Part shown: one piece after another, positions 20,301-30,534 of the stretch | Layout of the letters: every line of letters starts with the position of its first letter | Numbering within the stretch: position 1 is the first letter of the stretch | Source: Saprospiraceae bacterium | Lineage (GTDB): Bacteria; Bacteroidota; Bacteroidia; Chitinophagales; Saprospiraceae | Reading direction: 5' to 3' | NCBI GenBank assembly: GCA_016710115.1 | Contig: JADJLN010000007.1 | Location: 186,001 to 250,000, forward strand | DNA: 64,000 nucleotides | Translations under genes and position numbers: made by a program | Notes under the pieces: generated by a model | The model's input: the letters and a program-made list of their open reading frames with translations, nothing else | Databases searched by the model: none | Told to the model about the DNA's origin: nothing

Positions 20301-21956
20301 ATCCATCCGGACCAGATACTCTCGGCAGTTGTTCATTTGATATCACTGTACTGGATGTCACACCGCCTGTTTTCGATTGCCCGGGTACCATCAATATTGT
20401 GTCCGATCCGGACAGTTGTGGCATTTCCTTCTTTTGGGATGCTCCGCTCGCTACTGACAATTGCAGCGATACATTGATCTACACAGTTGATGGGCCTGAC
20501 CCCGGCTTTTTCCCCAACGGTGTCTATACCATTATCTACACAGCCGAAGACGAATCTGGAAATGTTGGTGTCTGCCAGATTTTCCTGTCCGTCTGTGATT
20601 CCGTTCCTCCCGTTGTAACCGGATGCCCTTCAGACACATTGATCGTGCTCCCTGCAGATGTAGCCATTTGTGCTGCGATTGTAGATTGGGAAGCACCTGA
20701 ATTTACTGACAATTGTACACAGGATGTTACGATTATCGGAACTGGTCAACTTTGGTACTTTCCCAACTGGTACCCATCTGATCACGTATACGGGCATTGA
20801 TGATTGTGGCAATTCCACTGTCTGTGCATTCACAGTCACCGTCACGGATCAATTTGCTCCGGTTGCGGCCTGTCGGAAGATGTCACCATTAGTGCAAATG
20901 ATGGTGTACTCTCCGACATCGATTATTTTATAGAAAGTATCGTCCTGGATTCATGCAAGGAAGTTCAGGTGTATTATCGGGACATAGGCGGTTCAGATAA
21001 CTGCAGTGGTGTGATGAGTACGTTGATCAGCCCGATTTGGGCTGTCAAAGGCGCGGTATTCCCAGCCGGTACACATACGCTGGTATTCAGGATCACAGAT
21101 GCTTCAGGAAATGCCGATACCTGTTCTGTAGATGTAACCGTATTACCGTATGTGATTTCTGTAACGGCAAATAAGGAAGTTCTTTGTGAAGGTGATTCAC
21201 TCCAGTTGTATGCTGAGACGATTGCCAACGCATCCTATTCCTGGACAGGGCCTCAGGGCTTTTCATCCACTATTCAGAATCCGAGTATCCCACTTGTCAC
21301 CACCCTGAATGAAGGCACGTACTCCGTTTCTGTGACCATTGATTCCTGTTTCAATACGCTTTTGGGCAGTATCGATATCTATGTACTGGATCTGCCAGTA
21401 ATCAATCCCGACTCCTTCTTCATCTACGATGATGAAACCATTGATAATGGCTTGCTGATCGGGAATGATATCATCAATTTCGCGCCAATGCCAACATCAC
21501 CTTCCTGACACAACCGAATTCCGGTACGTTGGTGAATAATTTTGATGGCACATTCGATTATACGCCTGCTCCCGGCTTCATTGGTGTGGTTGAGTTTATC
21601 TATGAAATATGTTATGAGGAATGCCCGGATTATTGTGACCAGGCTATTGTCAAGATCAGGATAGATCTGCGGGATGATTCCTGCAAACCCAATAACCTGA
21701 TCACACCGAATAATGATGCCCGGAACGATGTTGTCGTGATCGATTGTCTGAAAAGTGGCAAATACCCGAATAATGGTTTGAAGATTTATAACCAATGGGG
21801 CGACTGGTCTGCCAATCCGCACCATATAATAACAACTGGTCTGGCGATTACCTCGGTAACGCTTCTCATCCCCTCCCGGATGGCACCTATTACTATGTGT
21901 TTACCAGGGGTGATGGGACAGATGCAGTCACTGGATTTATCACCATACTTCGATAA
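17390..21956 (+). CDS. Cohesin-like/HYR surface protein with gliding-type (type B) C-terminal domain
   Basis: About 1,520 residues. The signal peptide MDKYLKDLRKVTRLMFFFIL to VFSQ is followed by three cohesin-like domains (starting near 17470, 18195 and 18900), each with a pattern like VPVKVLNFDQVVALDFSLTW and separated by HYR modules. About six more HYR modules follow, then an Ig/PKD-like domain (21150-21380), a cadherin-like domain (ITFLTQPNSGTL to DYTPAPGF) and a gliding motility C-terminal (CHU_C) domain beginning NNLITPNNDARNDVVVIDCL. The family ending is recovered across the last break (PYNNNWSGDYLG, LPDGTYYYVFTRGDG, GFITILR and a TAA at 21954). Frames switch near 20750, 20870, 21483 and 21803, all single-base. 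The adjoining PorP/SprF gene, 12 bases on, is its likely secretion partner. Confidence 0.9.
17470..19330 (+). repeat. Three cohesin-like domains alternating with HYR modules
   Basis: Each copy has Q-NFNNLASLQF-type core strands, then (N/S)ANFGP, DTLTF-WFN, SIPD(D/S)STLFS and F-I. Copies start near 17470, 18195 and 18900. The first adhesin has one related copy near 16600-16960. Confidence 0.7.
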
Positions 21957-21967
21957 TGCAGAGGATC

Positions 21968-22921
21968 ATGAAGATAAAGAACCTGCTTTTGATCGTGTTG
22001 CTTGGCCTGGGTGTCAGCACACTCCATGCGCAACAGGAGAGCCACTATACACAGTTCATGTATAACAAGCTCTACCTGAATCCAGCTTTTGCCGGTGCAG
22101 AAGGATTTGGCAGTTTTGTGGGCATCTACCGGAACCAGTGGATGGGATTTGAAGGCGCCCCGGTTTCGCAACTGGTAAGCTTCAATACACCCTTTTTTGG
22201 TCAACGTGTCGGTTTCGGGGTTGTCTTGAATCACGACAACATTGGCATCATGAACAAATGGAATGGCGCATTGAGCTATTCATACGATCTGCTCAACAGG
22301 CCCAATGCCATGTTGCGCATCGGATTCCAGGGAAGTGCCAAATACTATCAGATGGATTTTTCAGATCCTAACCTGATCATTTCTGATCCGGCAGACCCAT
22401 CGATCCAGTATAACATGATGACGAGCGACGTTTACTGGAATGTCGGTGCAGGACTCTATCTGTCCGTGAACAACTTCTTTTTTGGCGTTTCAGCTCCAGG
22501 TCTGATTGAGAATGTAATTGGGTACAATCCGAATACGATTGTAGAAACCGCAGCAGAAGCAAGGCATTTCTATGCTATGACAGGCTTCGCACTTCCTGTC
22601 AGTAACGACCTGATGATGCGTTCTTCAGTTCTGGCGAAGTATGTCAAGCATGCACCCATTGATGTGGATATCAATCTGAGTTTTGAATTTAACAAGCGAT
22701 TCACGACTGGCTTATCCTATCGAGTTGGTGGAGATGGTTATGGAGATTCTGTTGATATTCTCCTGTTCGGTCAATTAACCCGGATGTTCGGTCTTGGTCT
22801 GGCCTATGACTATTCTCTCTCCGATATTATGGATTCTTCTGCAGGTAGTGCCGAAGTTCTCTTGCGAATTGATCTTGTGAAGGGTAGTGATAATCTCAAG
22901 AACCCGCGTTTCTTCTACTAA
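21968..22921 (+). CDS. PorP/SprF family outer membrane protein
   Basis: The PorP/SprF family comprises outer membrane beta-barrels tied to type IX secretion; SprF-like members are needed to export or attach individual type B substrates such as SprB. Signal peptide MKIKNLLLIVLLGLGVSTLHAQ, then the hallmark QESHYTQFMYNKLYLNPAFAG and YRNQWMGFEGAP, with a barrel-type alternation to the end (LLFGQLTRMFGLGLAYDYSLS, final aromatic residue Y). AGAGG lies a few bases before the ATG at 21968, which decides this start over the one at 21956. It sits directly after the type B adhesin and 18 bases before the PD40-OmpA gene, so the three are probably one operon. Confidence 0.93.
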   Translation: MKIKNLLLIVLLGLGVSTLHAQQESHYTQFMYNKLYLNPAFAGAEGFGSFVGIYRNQWMGFEGAPVSQLVSFNTPFFGQRVGFGVVLNHDNIGIMNKWNGALSYSYDLLNRPNAMLRIGFQGSAKYYQMDFSDPNLIISDPADPSIQYNMMTSDVYWNVGAGLYLSVNNFFFGVSAPGLIENVIGYNPNTIVETAAEARHFYAMTGFALPVSNDLMMRSSVLAKYVKHAPIDVDINLSFEFNKRFTTGLSYRVGGDGYGDSVDILLFGQLTRMFGLGLAYDYSLSDIMDSSAGSAEVLLRIDLVKGSDNLKNPRFFY

Positions 22922-22939
22922 TTCCCGAAAGACCTGATT

Positions 22940-25256
22940 ATGACCCGGTATATACTTGCTTTTGTTGGCCTGTTTGGCGGTATGTCTATCAGTGCGCAGG
23001 ACGCCACCGATATTTTTGATGTCACCGTCAAAAACGAAACAAATATCAATTCTGAGGAATTGGAATTCAGTGCTTCCTTTTTCGAGGACGGGATTCTATT
23101 TATTTCGTCGCGTGAAGATGTGTTCAAATATATCGACCGCCGGTTGCGGGATAACACTATGGGCATCTATTCCGCAAAACGAGGAGAGGATGGCCAGTTA
23201 CAGAAACCGGAAATGTTTTCCAATCGCCTGAATACCAAGTACCATGAAGGACCATTGTGTTTCGATATGTCCGGCAACGATCTGTATTTCACACGGAGCA
23301 ACTATCTGCGCGGAAAATTGAAAAAGTCTGAAGATGGCTGGGTCAAACTGCGCATTCTCAAAGCACAGCGCAATGGGGATACCTGGGGTGATGCGGTAGA
23401 TCTGCCCTTCAACGGCGACGAATTTGAAACGTGTCATCCATCGCTGAGTCCTGAAGGCGACCGCCTTTACTTTTCATCTGACCGTCCTGGAGGCTTGGGT
23501 GGACTCGACATCTATTATGTGGAAAAAGAGGGCGAAGATTGGGGCGACCCGGTCAATTTGGGTGCTACGGTCAACACATCAAGTGATGATGTTTTTCCAT
23601 TCATTCATGCGGATGGTCATCTTTTCTTCAGCAGTCAGGGTTGGGATGGGATCGGTGGCCTTGATATCCTGTACACCAGTCAGAATGAAGATGGTTCATG
23701 GCAACAGGCAGAAAACTTGAATGCCCCGTTCAATAGTGATAAAGATGACTTTGGTCTCATCCTGGATCTGGAAACAAAAAATGGTTACTTTTCTTCTGAC
23801 CGGTCTGGTGGCCAGGGTAAGGACGATATCTACAGTTTCTATGCCAGCCAGGGACTCAGTAAGTTACTGAAAGATCGTTCCCTTGCCAATGCGGCAAAAC
23901 CTCGTCCTTTCAGCGTATTTGTCGCTGACAATGCAACCGGTTCTGAATTGTCAGGTGCCGATATCGCTTTCTCGACTGGAGGAAATGAATTTGTCCAATA
24001 TACTGACGATCACAGATGAAAACGGCAACCTGATTCGTATCCAGGCCCCTGACCCGAATACAAATGAGTTGATCCTGCTGGTCGAAATGGCTGATTCCGA
24101 GATCAAAGGGAAAACCAATGAAGAAGGACAGTTCGCGACTCAGGTATCTCCCAGCAATTATGTGATTGCTGTCAATGCGCCCGGCTATTTCCCCAAACAG
24201 GTGCCCGTTGAAAAAGCCAACTGGCCGGAAGAAATTATGGTTTTACTCGAACCTATGGGAGATGTCATCCCATTCCAGGGAGTCGTTTTGGATCCACGGT
24301 ACAATACCCCGATCGCAGGAGCAAAGGTTACGATCAAGGAAGAAGGCAGCTCGGAAGAGGTTATCCTCTACACAGACCAGAATGGACAGTTCAACTATTA
24401 CCTTCCAAGGGGTAAGGATTTTGATGTCAGTATTGAAAAAGACGACATGAAAGCCACACGAAAGGTATCGACCAGGGATATGGAACCCGGCAGTGAATTG
24501 GCCATTGCCTTTGACATCACGGATCCAAATGGACGCAATCCATTCGCATCGGGAAACATCATTACCCTGCCAAACATCTATTATAATTTCAATGACGCAA
24601 GTATACGTCCTGATGCAAAGAAAGACTTGAACGGCCTGGCTACCATTCTGAAGCAATTTCCCAATATTCAGATCGAGCTCGCTTCCCATACGGATTCAAG
24701 AGGAAGTACGGCATATAATGAAGGACTATCACAACGCCGTGCTGAAAGTGCTCTGAAATATCTGAAGACGCAGGGAATCGATGAATCTCGCCTTTCTGCT
24801 AAAGGATATGGTGAAAATCAGCTGAAGAATCAATGTGCAGATGGTGTCAAATGCAGTGAAGCCGATCATCAGGTGAATCGTCGGACAGAATTCCGCATTC
24901 TGGGTGATGCACCGGTAAATGTGAAATATGCCAATAATGAACCGGCTATCAGTAATCAACCGGGAAGCACAACAACGACAGATTCTCCTCCTTCAGCCGG
25001 ACCAGACAAAGCATCCGGAAAGAATGATAAGGGCTCGTTTGATGTGATTGCAGGGACATTCAAAGTCAAGGCAAATGCAGAGAACCGACTGGCCCAGATA
25101 AAAGAACTTGGCTTCACCTCCGCTGCCATTCAGTCGACCGCCAGTGGCATGAATGCCATCCTTGTTGGTACGTTCGATTCATCTTCTGATGCAAAAGAAA
25201 CTGTCAATACATTGGAAGGCAAACACAAGATCAACGCTTACATCCGCCGAAAATAA
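22940..25256 (+). CDS. PD40-repeat / OmpA / SPOR outer membrane-associated protein
   Basis: About 770 residues. Signal peptide to SISAQ; PD40/WD40-like beta-propeller repeats at about 60-300 (ETCHPSLSPEGDRLYFSSDR, FFSSQGWDGIGGLDI); two carboxypeptidase-regulatory-like domains; an OmpA C-terminal peptidoglycan-binding domain at about 545-650 (NIYYNFNDASIRPDAKKDL, SHTDSRGSTAYNEGLSQRRA); and a C-terminal SPOR domain (FDVIAGTFKVKANAENRL). OmpA and SPOR domains both bind the cell wall, so the product probably tethers the secretion or adhesin complex to peptidoglycan; PD40-OmpA genes often follow PorP/SprF genes in Bacteroidota. The frame breaks once between about 23975 and 24015. The gene ends at a strong terminator. 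Confidence 0.9.
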
Positions 25257-25276
25257 TCGGTCAATATCTTTGACAA

Positions 25277-25317
25277 AAAGAAGGGAGGCTGACACCTGGT
25301 GTCAGCCTCCCTTCTTT
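25277..25317. terminator. Strong bidirectional hairpin terminator
   Basis: AAAGAAGGGAGGCTGAC pairs perfectly with GTCAGCCTCCCTTCTTT across the short ACCTGGT loop. A runs and T runs on either side allow it to serve both the PD40-OmpA gene (+) and the convergent DUF4249 gene (-). Confidence 0.85.
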
Positions 25318-25325
25318 CATACAGC

Positions 25326-26262
25326 CTAATTGAGCTGGATGGTGTCGCGCACCGGGTTGAATCCACCAAAGAACCCCACTCCACCTTTTACATTCGAATG
25401 CAACGGCGTCGGTTCGGCAACAGGGCTGCCCCCATTGCTGACTTGAATTGCCTGTGTGCGATGGAATTGGTAATAATTGAAGGAAACATGACGGAATTCA
25501 GCCTGGACATTCAGAATTTCCTGACCCTGATCAAGATCTGCCTGACAGGTCAATTTGAGCGATTTAATCTCACTATCAAACAGGCGACCATCCAAAAGGA
25601 TGGATTGATTCAACAGGTATGGTGTCAATGCTGGATCATTGTTTTCCGCATTGGCTACTTGAAAAAACCGTCTGAAATCCGGGTCAGATTTTAATCTGTA
25701 CTCCAGGTAAACATGATAATAATTGTCTTCGATGGGTCGATCCAACAATTCAACATCCAAAGTGAATACAACCCGTTGCTTCCCTTCTGGCAAATCGGTA
25801 TAAACCAGGTTATCAAATCCGAGAATCTGTCCTTCGATCACGGCAGGTAGTCGATCAGAAGCTTCTGCACGGCCGTACACAGGATCATTCACGGATCGTA
25901 TATAATTTGCCGATCTCCGGTTTTCGAATGATGCATAGACATTGCGGTTGTTTATTGTTTTTGAAATCATGGTTTGAATAAACTGATTTCCTGTATATAG
26001 GTCGACCTGTGCTGTAGAGATCGTAGAATTGTTTGGACCATCAGAAAAAGGGACAACCGGCGTCAGAAACACAAGAAACCCCAAATCGGGATTTGCTACA
26101 TCAACCAAAGGTGAAAATGTGGCTGAGATTGCCATTGTCTTCTCGTCCTGTTCAAGAGGTTCAAAGATCTGCTCAGGAACTCAAACCGAACAGGACCAAG
26201 ACCCCAATCCAGCAGTGAAATAGCCGGTGAGCAGAAAGAAGTGATGCGTTCAGAACGATCAT
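25326..26262 (-). CDS. DUF4249-type lipoprotein
   Basis: DUF4249 proteins are Bacteroidota lipoproteins coded next to TonB receptors; their function is unknown, but the pairing suggests a SusD-like or docking role at the outer membrane. The ATG at 26262 overlaps the TonB receptor stop by four bases. The signal sequence runs to VLFGLSS, where a frame break near 26174 interrupts it; one added base gives SSC, a lipobox cysteine, followed by EQIFEPLEQDEKT and the intact body (AISATFSPL). The body has VEGQILG-type strands, YHVYLEYRLKSDPDFRRFF and the closing GGVGFFGGFNPVRDTI, which resembles the family's NGYGIFGGY ending. It is the last gene of the copA to DUF4249 run. Confidence 0.8.
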
Positions 26263-28932
26263 CGAATCGTGATTTGATAGCGAAGAATAGGCATCAAGGG
26301 CATCAGGGAAACCTCGACTAATTGCCGTTCCTGAGGTTGTAAATATTCTCCCGAATCCGCACAAATAGCGGATTCTTTCTAATATAAAGATTGAATACAC
26401 CAATCTGGAACAAATGGGTAAAGCGGGACTGCACATATCTGTATTGGATGTGGAGGTCCAGACGATGGTAATCACGCATACGATATCCGTTTCGATCAGA
26501 ATAGATGATACCTGGAATACCCGTGTAATACGGAGATTCTCCGTTAAACGTTTGTGTGGGCAAGGTGATCGGGTTGCCGCTCGCATATGTCCAGACTGTG
26601 CTGATTGACAGTCCCGGATTGATCTGCCAAAGCCCGGTCATGTTCAAAACATGTCGTCGGTCATATCGGAATGGGAAGGATTTCCCCTGGTTGGCTTCTT
26701 CCAATTGTCGGGTTGAGGATGATAGAGTATAGGCTATTGTTCCCCTGAGAACGCCTGTTGTTTTTTCCAGTCCCAACTCCAGTCCATCCGACTGACCTGT
26801 GCCCCGTGTCACAAAAGATTCCCAATAATCAGGGAGAACTCCTCCCTGAATCACATTGCCATTCACGAGGAAATTTGCTCCGTCCTTGAAACCCAGCAGG
26901 TTCTTCATCCTTTTTGTGTAAGCTGAAAGGTCCATGGCCCAGCCAGATCGCAAGGAGATCGACAATCCGGCTTCAAACTGCTCTGCCTCCAAAGGGCGGA
27001 TGTTTTCAGTGACAGGTACCCAAAGATCTGTAGGAAGTCCTAACCCAGAATTCGTTAATAAATGCAGATTCTGAGACATCATCGAATAACTCAGATGAAG
27101 ACCAACTTCCTTTGCAGGTTGATAGAGGAGAAAGAGCCTGGGCTGAAGTGAGAAATAGCCCTTTTGCTGGACATAGAAATAGTTCGCATAGATGCCGATA
27201 TTGGCTGACCAGGCCGCCGATAACTGGATCTGATCCTCCAGATACCCATCCACCTCCAACGAACGAATCACTGGATACGCAGGTAGAGAATCCAGATTTT
27301 GGACCTGGCCACCGCTTACAAAGATGTCTGCATCAATACTGTTTTCATCCAGGCCCAATACTCCGGGTTGAAATCGATGTCTGATCAACGATACTCCGGA
27401 ACGGATCGTTTGTTGAGCTGAAGGATGATATTCACCAGCTGTTTTTACCGATAAATCCTGAATCAGCGAACTGAAAGATATCAGATCATATTGCCGACTG
27501 CTGACATCAAGATCGCGTTCCTCATATTCGTAGAAATCGAGCAGACTGAATCGAAATGTACTGGAATGGACAGTGGTATTGATAAACCATTTCGGATGCA
27601 GCAACCAGTTCCACCGAAATGATGCAATGGTGTTGCCCCACACCAGATCCTGTTGTGCTTTATCATTGACCTCCAATTCGGAGAATTTCACAGCTCGGGC
27701 TTCCTCTCGATGGTATTCATCATTCCCGGTGTACAGACTGACATAGAATCGGTGCCTGGTTCCACTGCGGAAATTCATCTTGCCATTGAGATCATAAAAT
27801 GCATAGTTCGAAAACCCGTCCTTACCTGCCTCCTGATTGACATAGCTCGTAAACCCCTTAATCCATGGATCCAGCAGGGTGCGACGGCCACTGATGAAAA
27901 AAGAACTCGACTCTTTATCAATCGGTCCTTCGACAGCAAGTTTTGCAGAAAGCAATCCCAACCCGGCTTCTGCCTGAAAATCCTTGCTGTTACCTTCCTT
28001 CATTCGGATGTCAAAAACAGAGGATAGCCTGCCTCCATAACGAGCTGGAAAGCCCCCCTTGTAAACACTTGCACTCCGGATAGCCGGACTGTCAAAAATG
28101 GATAACATGCCGACCGCATGGCTGGGACTATAGACCGGTACACCATCCAGTAAAAAGAGATTTTGATCGGCATTTCCACCTCTGACATGAACACCGCCGA
28201 AACCATCTGTTCCTGTCTGAATACCGGGTTGCAGGGCTGCAAAGCGAACCAGATCAGGCTCCCCACCCATAGATGGCAATGCATCCATCATCCGAAGGTC
28301 AAGAGGCTGCTCGGGAGACGCATTGCGGATAAAGGCTGTGTCTGTTGACGCGGTCACGATCACAGGCTCAAGAAGTCCATCCGCTTGCATGGAGATATCC
28401 AGCGTGAAATTGTTTTGCAACAGGATAGTCGTTTCGACCTGCTGATATCCCAAATAGGAGAAAACCGGTAGTGCCTTCCTTCTGGCAGGGTCAGACTGAA
28501 GAAACCATAATCGTTGCTGGATGTGCCTGTCAGTGAATACGGGAGAAAGATATTGGCCCCGATCATTGGCTCACCCGTTACCCGGTCTTCAATTGTACCG
28601 CTGATCGTAAACATTCTTGGAGGAGGAACAATCCGGACAAGAATGATCTGTTTTTCAAGGACCTGGTAGGTCAGGCCAGAACTCTTGAGAATATCTTGAA
28701 GGACTTCACGAACCGGTGTGGATGTATACTGATGCGCTTTCGTGGATAATCCACCAACCAGATCATTACTGAAACTCAGATTGACTTGCGCATCACGAAT
28801 CAATTGAAACAGGGCCTGTTCCAGGTCACCTTGTTCAATAACCACCGAAATCCTGCGGTCAAGGACATCCTGGGCCTGGACCTGCAGGTTCAGGAATACA
28901 AAGAAGAAAATGATGATATAACGGCCTGGCAT
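26259..28932 (-). CDS. TonB-dependent receptor with STN signalling domain
   Basis: Outer membrane active-transport receptor of about 890 residues. Signal peptide to QVQAQ; an STN (secretin/TonB short N-terminal) domain at about 25-100, the domain that talks to FecR-type anti-sigma factors; a carboxypeptidase-like regulatory domain (ISGTIEDRVTGEPMIGANI); the plug (LFLLDGVPVYSPSHAVGMLS, SVYKGGFPARYGGRLSSV); and a 22-strand type barrel. Frame breaks near 28464 (T run; FSYLGYQQVE is restored) and near 26337, after which the natural C-terminus LVEVSLMPLMPILRYQITIR and a TGA at 26259 follow. The ligand is unknown. Genes upstream are its sigma and anti-sigma factors. Confidence 0.92.
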
Positions 28933-28974
28933 GATGGACTGCGTACCGTTCTATTTAATTCCCCTTCTGGGGGG

Positions 28975-29984
28975 CTAACGGCACTTCCCGTCTGTAAGGT
29001 AATAAATCCCTTGTCCGGATGACCTCACTTCCATCTCGAATGAACTGGCAATTGTCTGGAGGACAGTGGATATGTCTGCTTCCTGGAATCGGGAGGTAAA
29101 CGGACAGGATTCAATGGTCGGGTTAGCCAGATTGATCTGAATCCGGTAATGTCGTTCGATCGTCCGTAGGACTTCGCGTAGCGGTGTGGCTTGAAATTGG
29201 AGTACCCCTGATTTCCAGGACCAGGCATTTTCGGTTGGATCCAGATCAACTGTGACAACACCCGTTTTCCGATCCAGGATAAACCGTTGGTTCTGTACAA
29301 GTTCAACACGATCTGAACCATCCATTTCAGACACGGCAACCTTCCCATCCCGAACCACAACCTCAAGGCTTGCCTCACTGGTGCGAACGTTGAATGAAGT
29401 CCCCAGGACTCGTACCTCCATGTCATTGGCATTGATCACGAACGGACGAGCAGGATCTTTATGGATGTTAAAAAAAGCTTCACCGACCAATTGGACTGAA
29501 CGTTGGTTGCCAGAGGACAGGTCACCTACGACTGTCAATTCAGCTTCCTGGTGCAGGTACACTGTCGACCCGTCAGCCAATATATGTTGGACCGATTCCT
29601 GGTTCCCTGTCAGGATAGTCAACTGTTCTGATGATTGTTGACTGGATTGGTGAAAGACCCAGATACTCACACCAACAGCCAGGATGAGAACGGCGGCGAT
29701 CTGCCACCAGTTCGCTGACCTCCGAAGTCGAACAGGTTGAATTTCAGGAACCTGGATCGTTGAGTGGAACCGGTCCCATGCCTGAGCAGTATTCGGTATC
29801 ACAGACGGAGAGACCTCAGCGCTTTGCGCCCAGATCAACCTGTTGGTCTGATAGAAGTCTTCGTTTTGAGGATCTTTCTCTCGCCAGTCACGCAACTGGT
29901 TATGCTCTCCTTCGGAGAGTGCGTTCCTTGAATACCCCTATCCCGATGTTGATGAATGTCAAATATCCGACAATCTTTATCCAT
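28975..29984 (-). CDS. FecR family anti-sigma factor
   Basis: About 336 residues. A cytoplasmic N-terminal helical domain (LRDWREKDPQNEDFY), one membrane span (about WWQIAAVLILAVGVSIWVF), then the periplasmic FecR domain (GSTVYLHQEAELTV, VQLVGEAFFNIHKDPARPF, VRVLGTSFNVRT) and a C-terminal DUF4974/STN-like domain (TPLREVLRTIERHYRI). Such proteins bind and control the partner ECF sigma factor and receive a signal from the TonB receptor's STN domain. The ATG at 29984 is eight bases after the sigma factor stop. The frame breaks near 29918 in the first 25 residues, so the N-terminal sequence is uncertain. Confidence 0.9.
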
Positions 29985-29987
29985 TTG

Positions 29988-30533
29988 CTAGGTTCTTAAA
30001 TGGGCCAGATGTCCTCGCAAGCGCTTGAACGCCATTGTCATTTGGTTTTCAACTGTTTTTATACTGATCTCCATAAGGTCTGCAATTTCCTGATTGCTGA
30101 GCAATTCATATCGACTGAATACAAATACCAACCGACAGCGATCCGGTAAGAGCTGGATCGCCTGCTCGATTTCCATCTGAACATTGATGTCCTTGCTGTT
30201 TCGTTCCTGCCCTGGATCCGGTTGATCCGGATCTTCATCGAGAGACCATCGCTTTCGTTCCTTGATCTTGTTGAGACACTGATTAATGACGGACCGATGA
30301 AGGTATCCTCCCAAATTAGTACGCACATGGTTCAGATTGTCCATTTGCCAGAGTCTGGTCATGACTTCCTGAACCATGTCTTCCGCCAGCGCCTGATCGG
30401 ATAACATTCGGTAGGCCGAGATCCAGAGTTGGCGATAGTGGGTTTTGAAAATCTCCTCCATCACGGTTTCCTTCGATGAAGACCAGGCCTCGACCCACCG
30501 TCTGTCCCGCAGAATAATCACTTGATCTTCCAC
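29988..30533 (-). CDS. ECF (FecI-like) RNA polymerase sigma factor
   Basis: About 181 residues. Region 2 is seen in LWISAYRMLSDQALAEDMVQEVMTRLW, and region 4 in LLPDRCRLVFVFSRYELLSNQEIADLM plus the recognition helix IKTVENQMTMAFKRLR. The Bacteroidota FecI-like branch directs transcription of the neighbouring TonB receptor operon. A GTG at 30533 (EDQVIILRDRRW) directly follows the copA stop codon and gives a normal N-terminus; an ATG at 30461 (MEEIFKTHYRQLW) is an alternative. The longer frame up to 30665 lies inside copA and is not credible. Tight spacing with copA implies read-through transcription and translation. Confidence 0.9.
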   Translation of the reverse strand: MEDQVIILRDRRWVEAWSSSKETVMEEIFKTHYRQLWISAYRMLSDQALAEDMVQEVMTRLWQMDNLNHVRTNLGGYLHRSVINQCLNKIKERKRWSLDEDPDQPDPGQERNSKDINVQMEIEQAIQLLPDRCRLVFVFSRYELLSNQEIADLMEISIKTVENQMTMAFKRLRGHLAHLRT

Positions 30534-30534
30534 G

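Noticed and set aside
20724..22065. Three or four small genes at the end of the second adhesin
   Set aside because: They are successive pieces of one HYR/cadherin/CHU_C polypeptide in alternating frames.
26173..26586. A 137-codon reading frame across the TonB/DUF4249 junction
   Set aside because: It joins the out-of-frame end of the TonB receptor with the signal peptide of the DUF4249 lipoprotein; both are explained by frame breaks.
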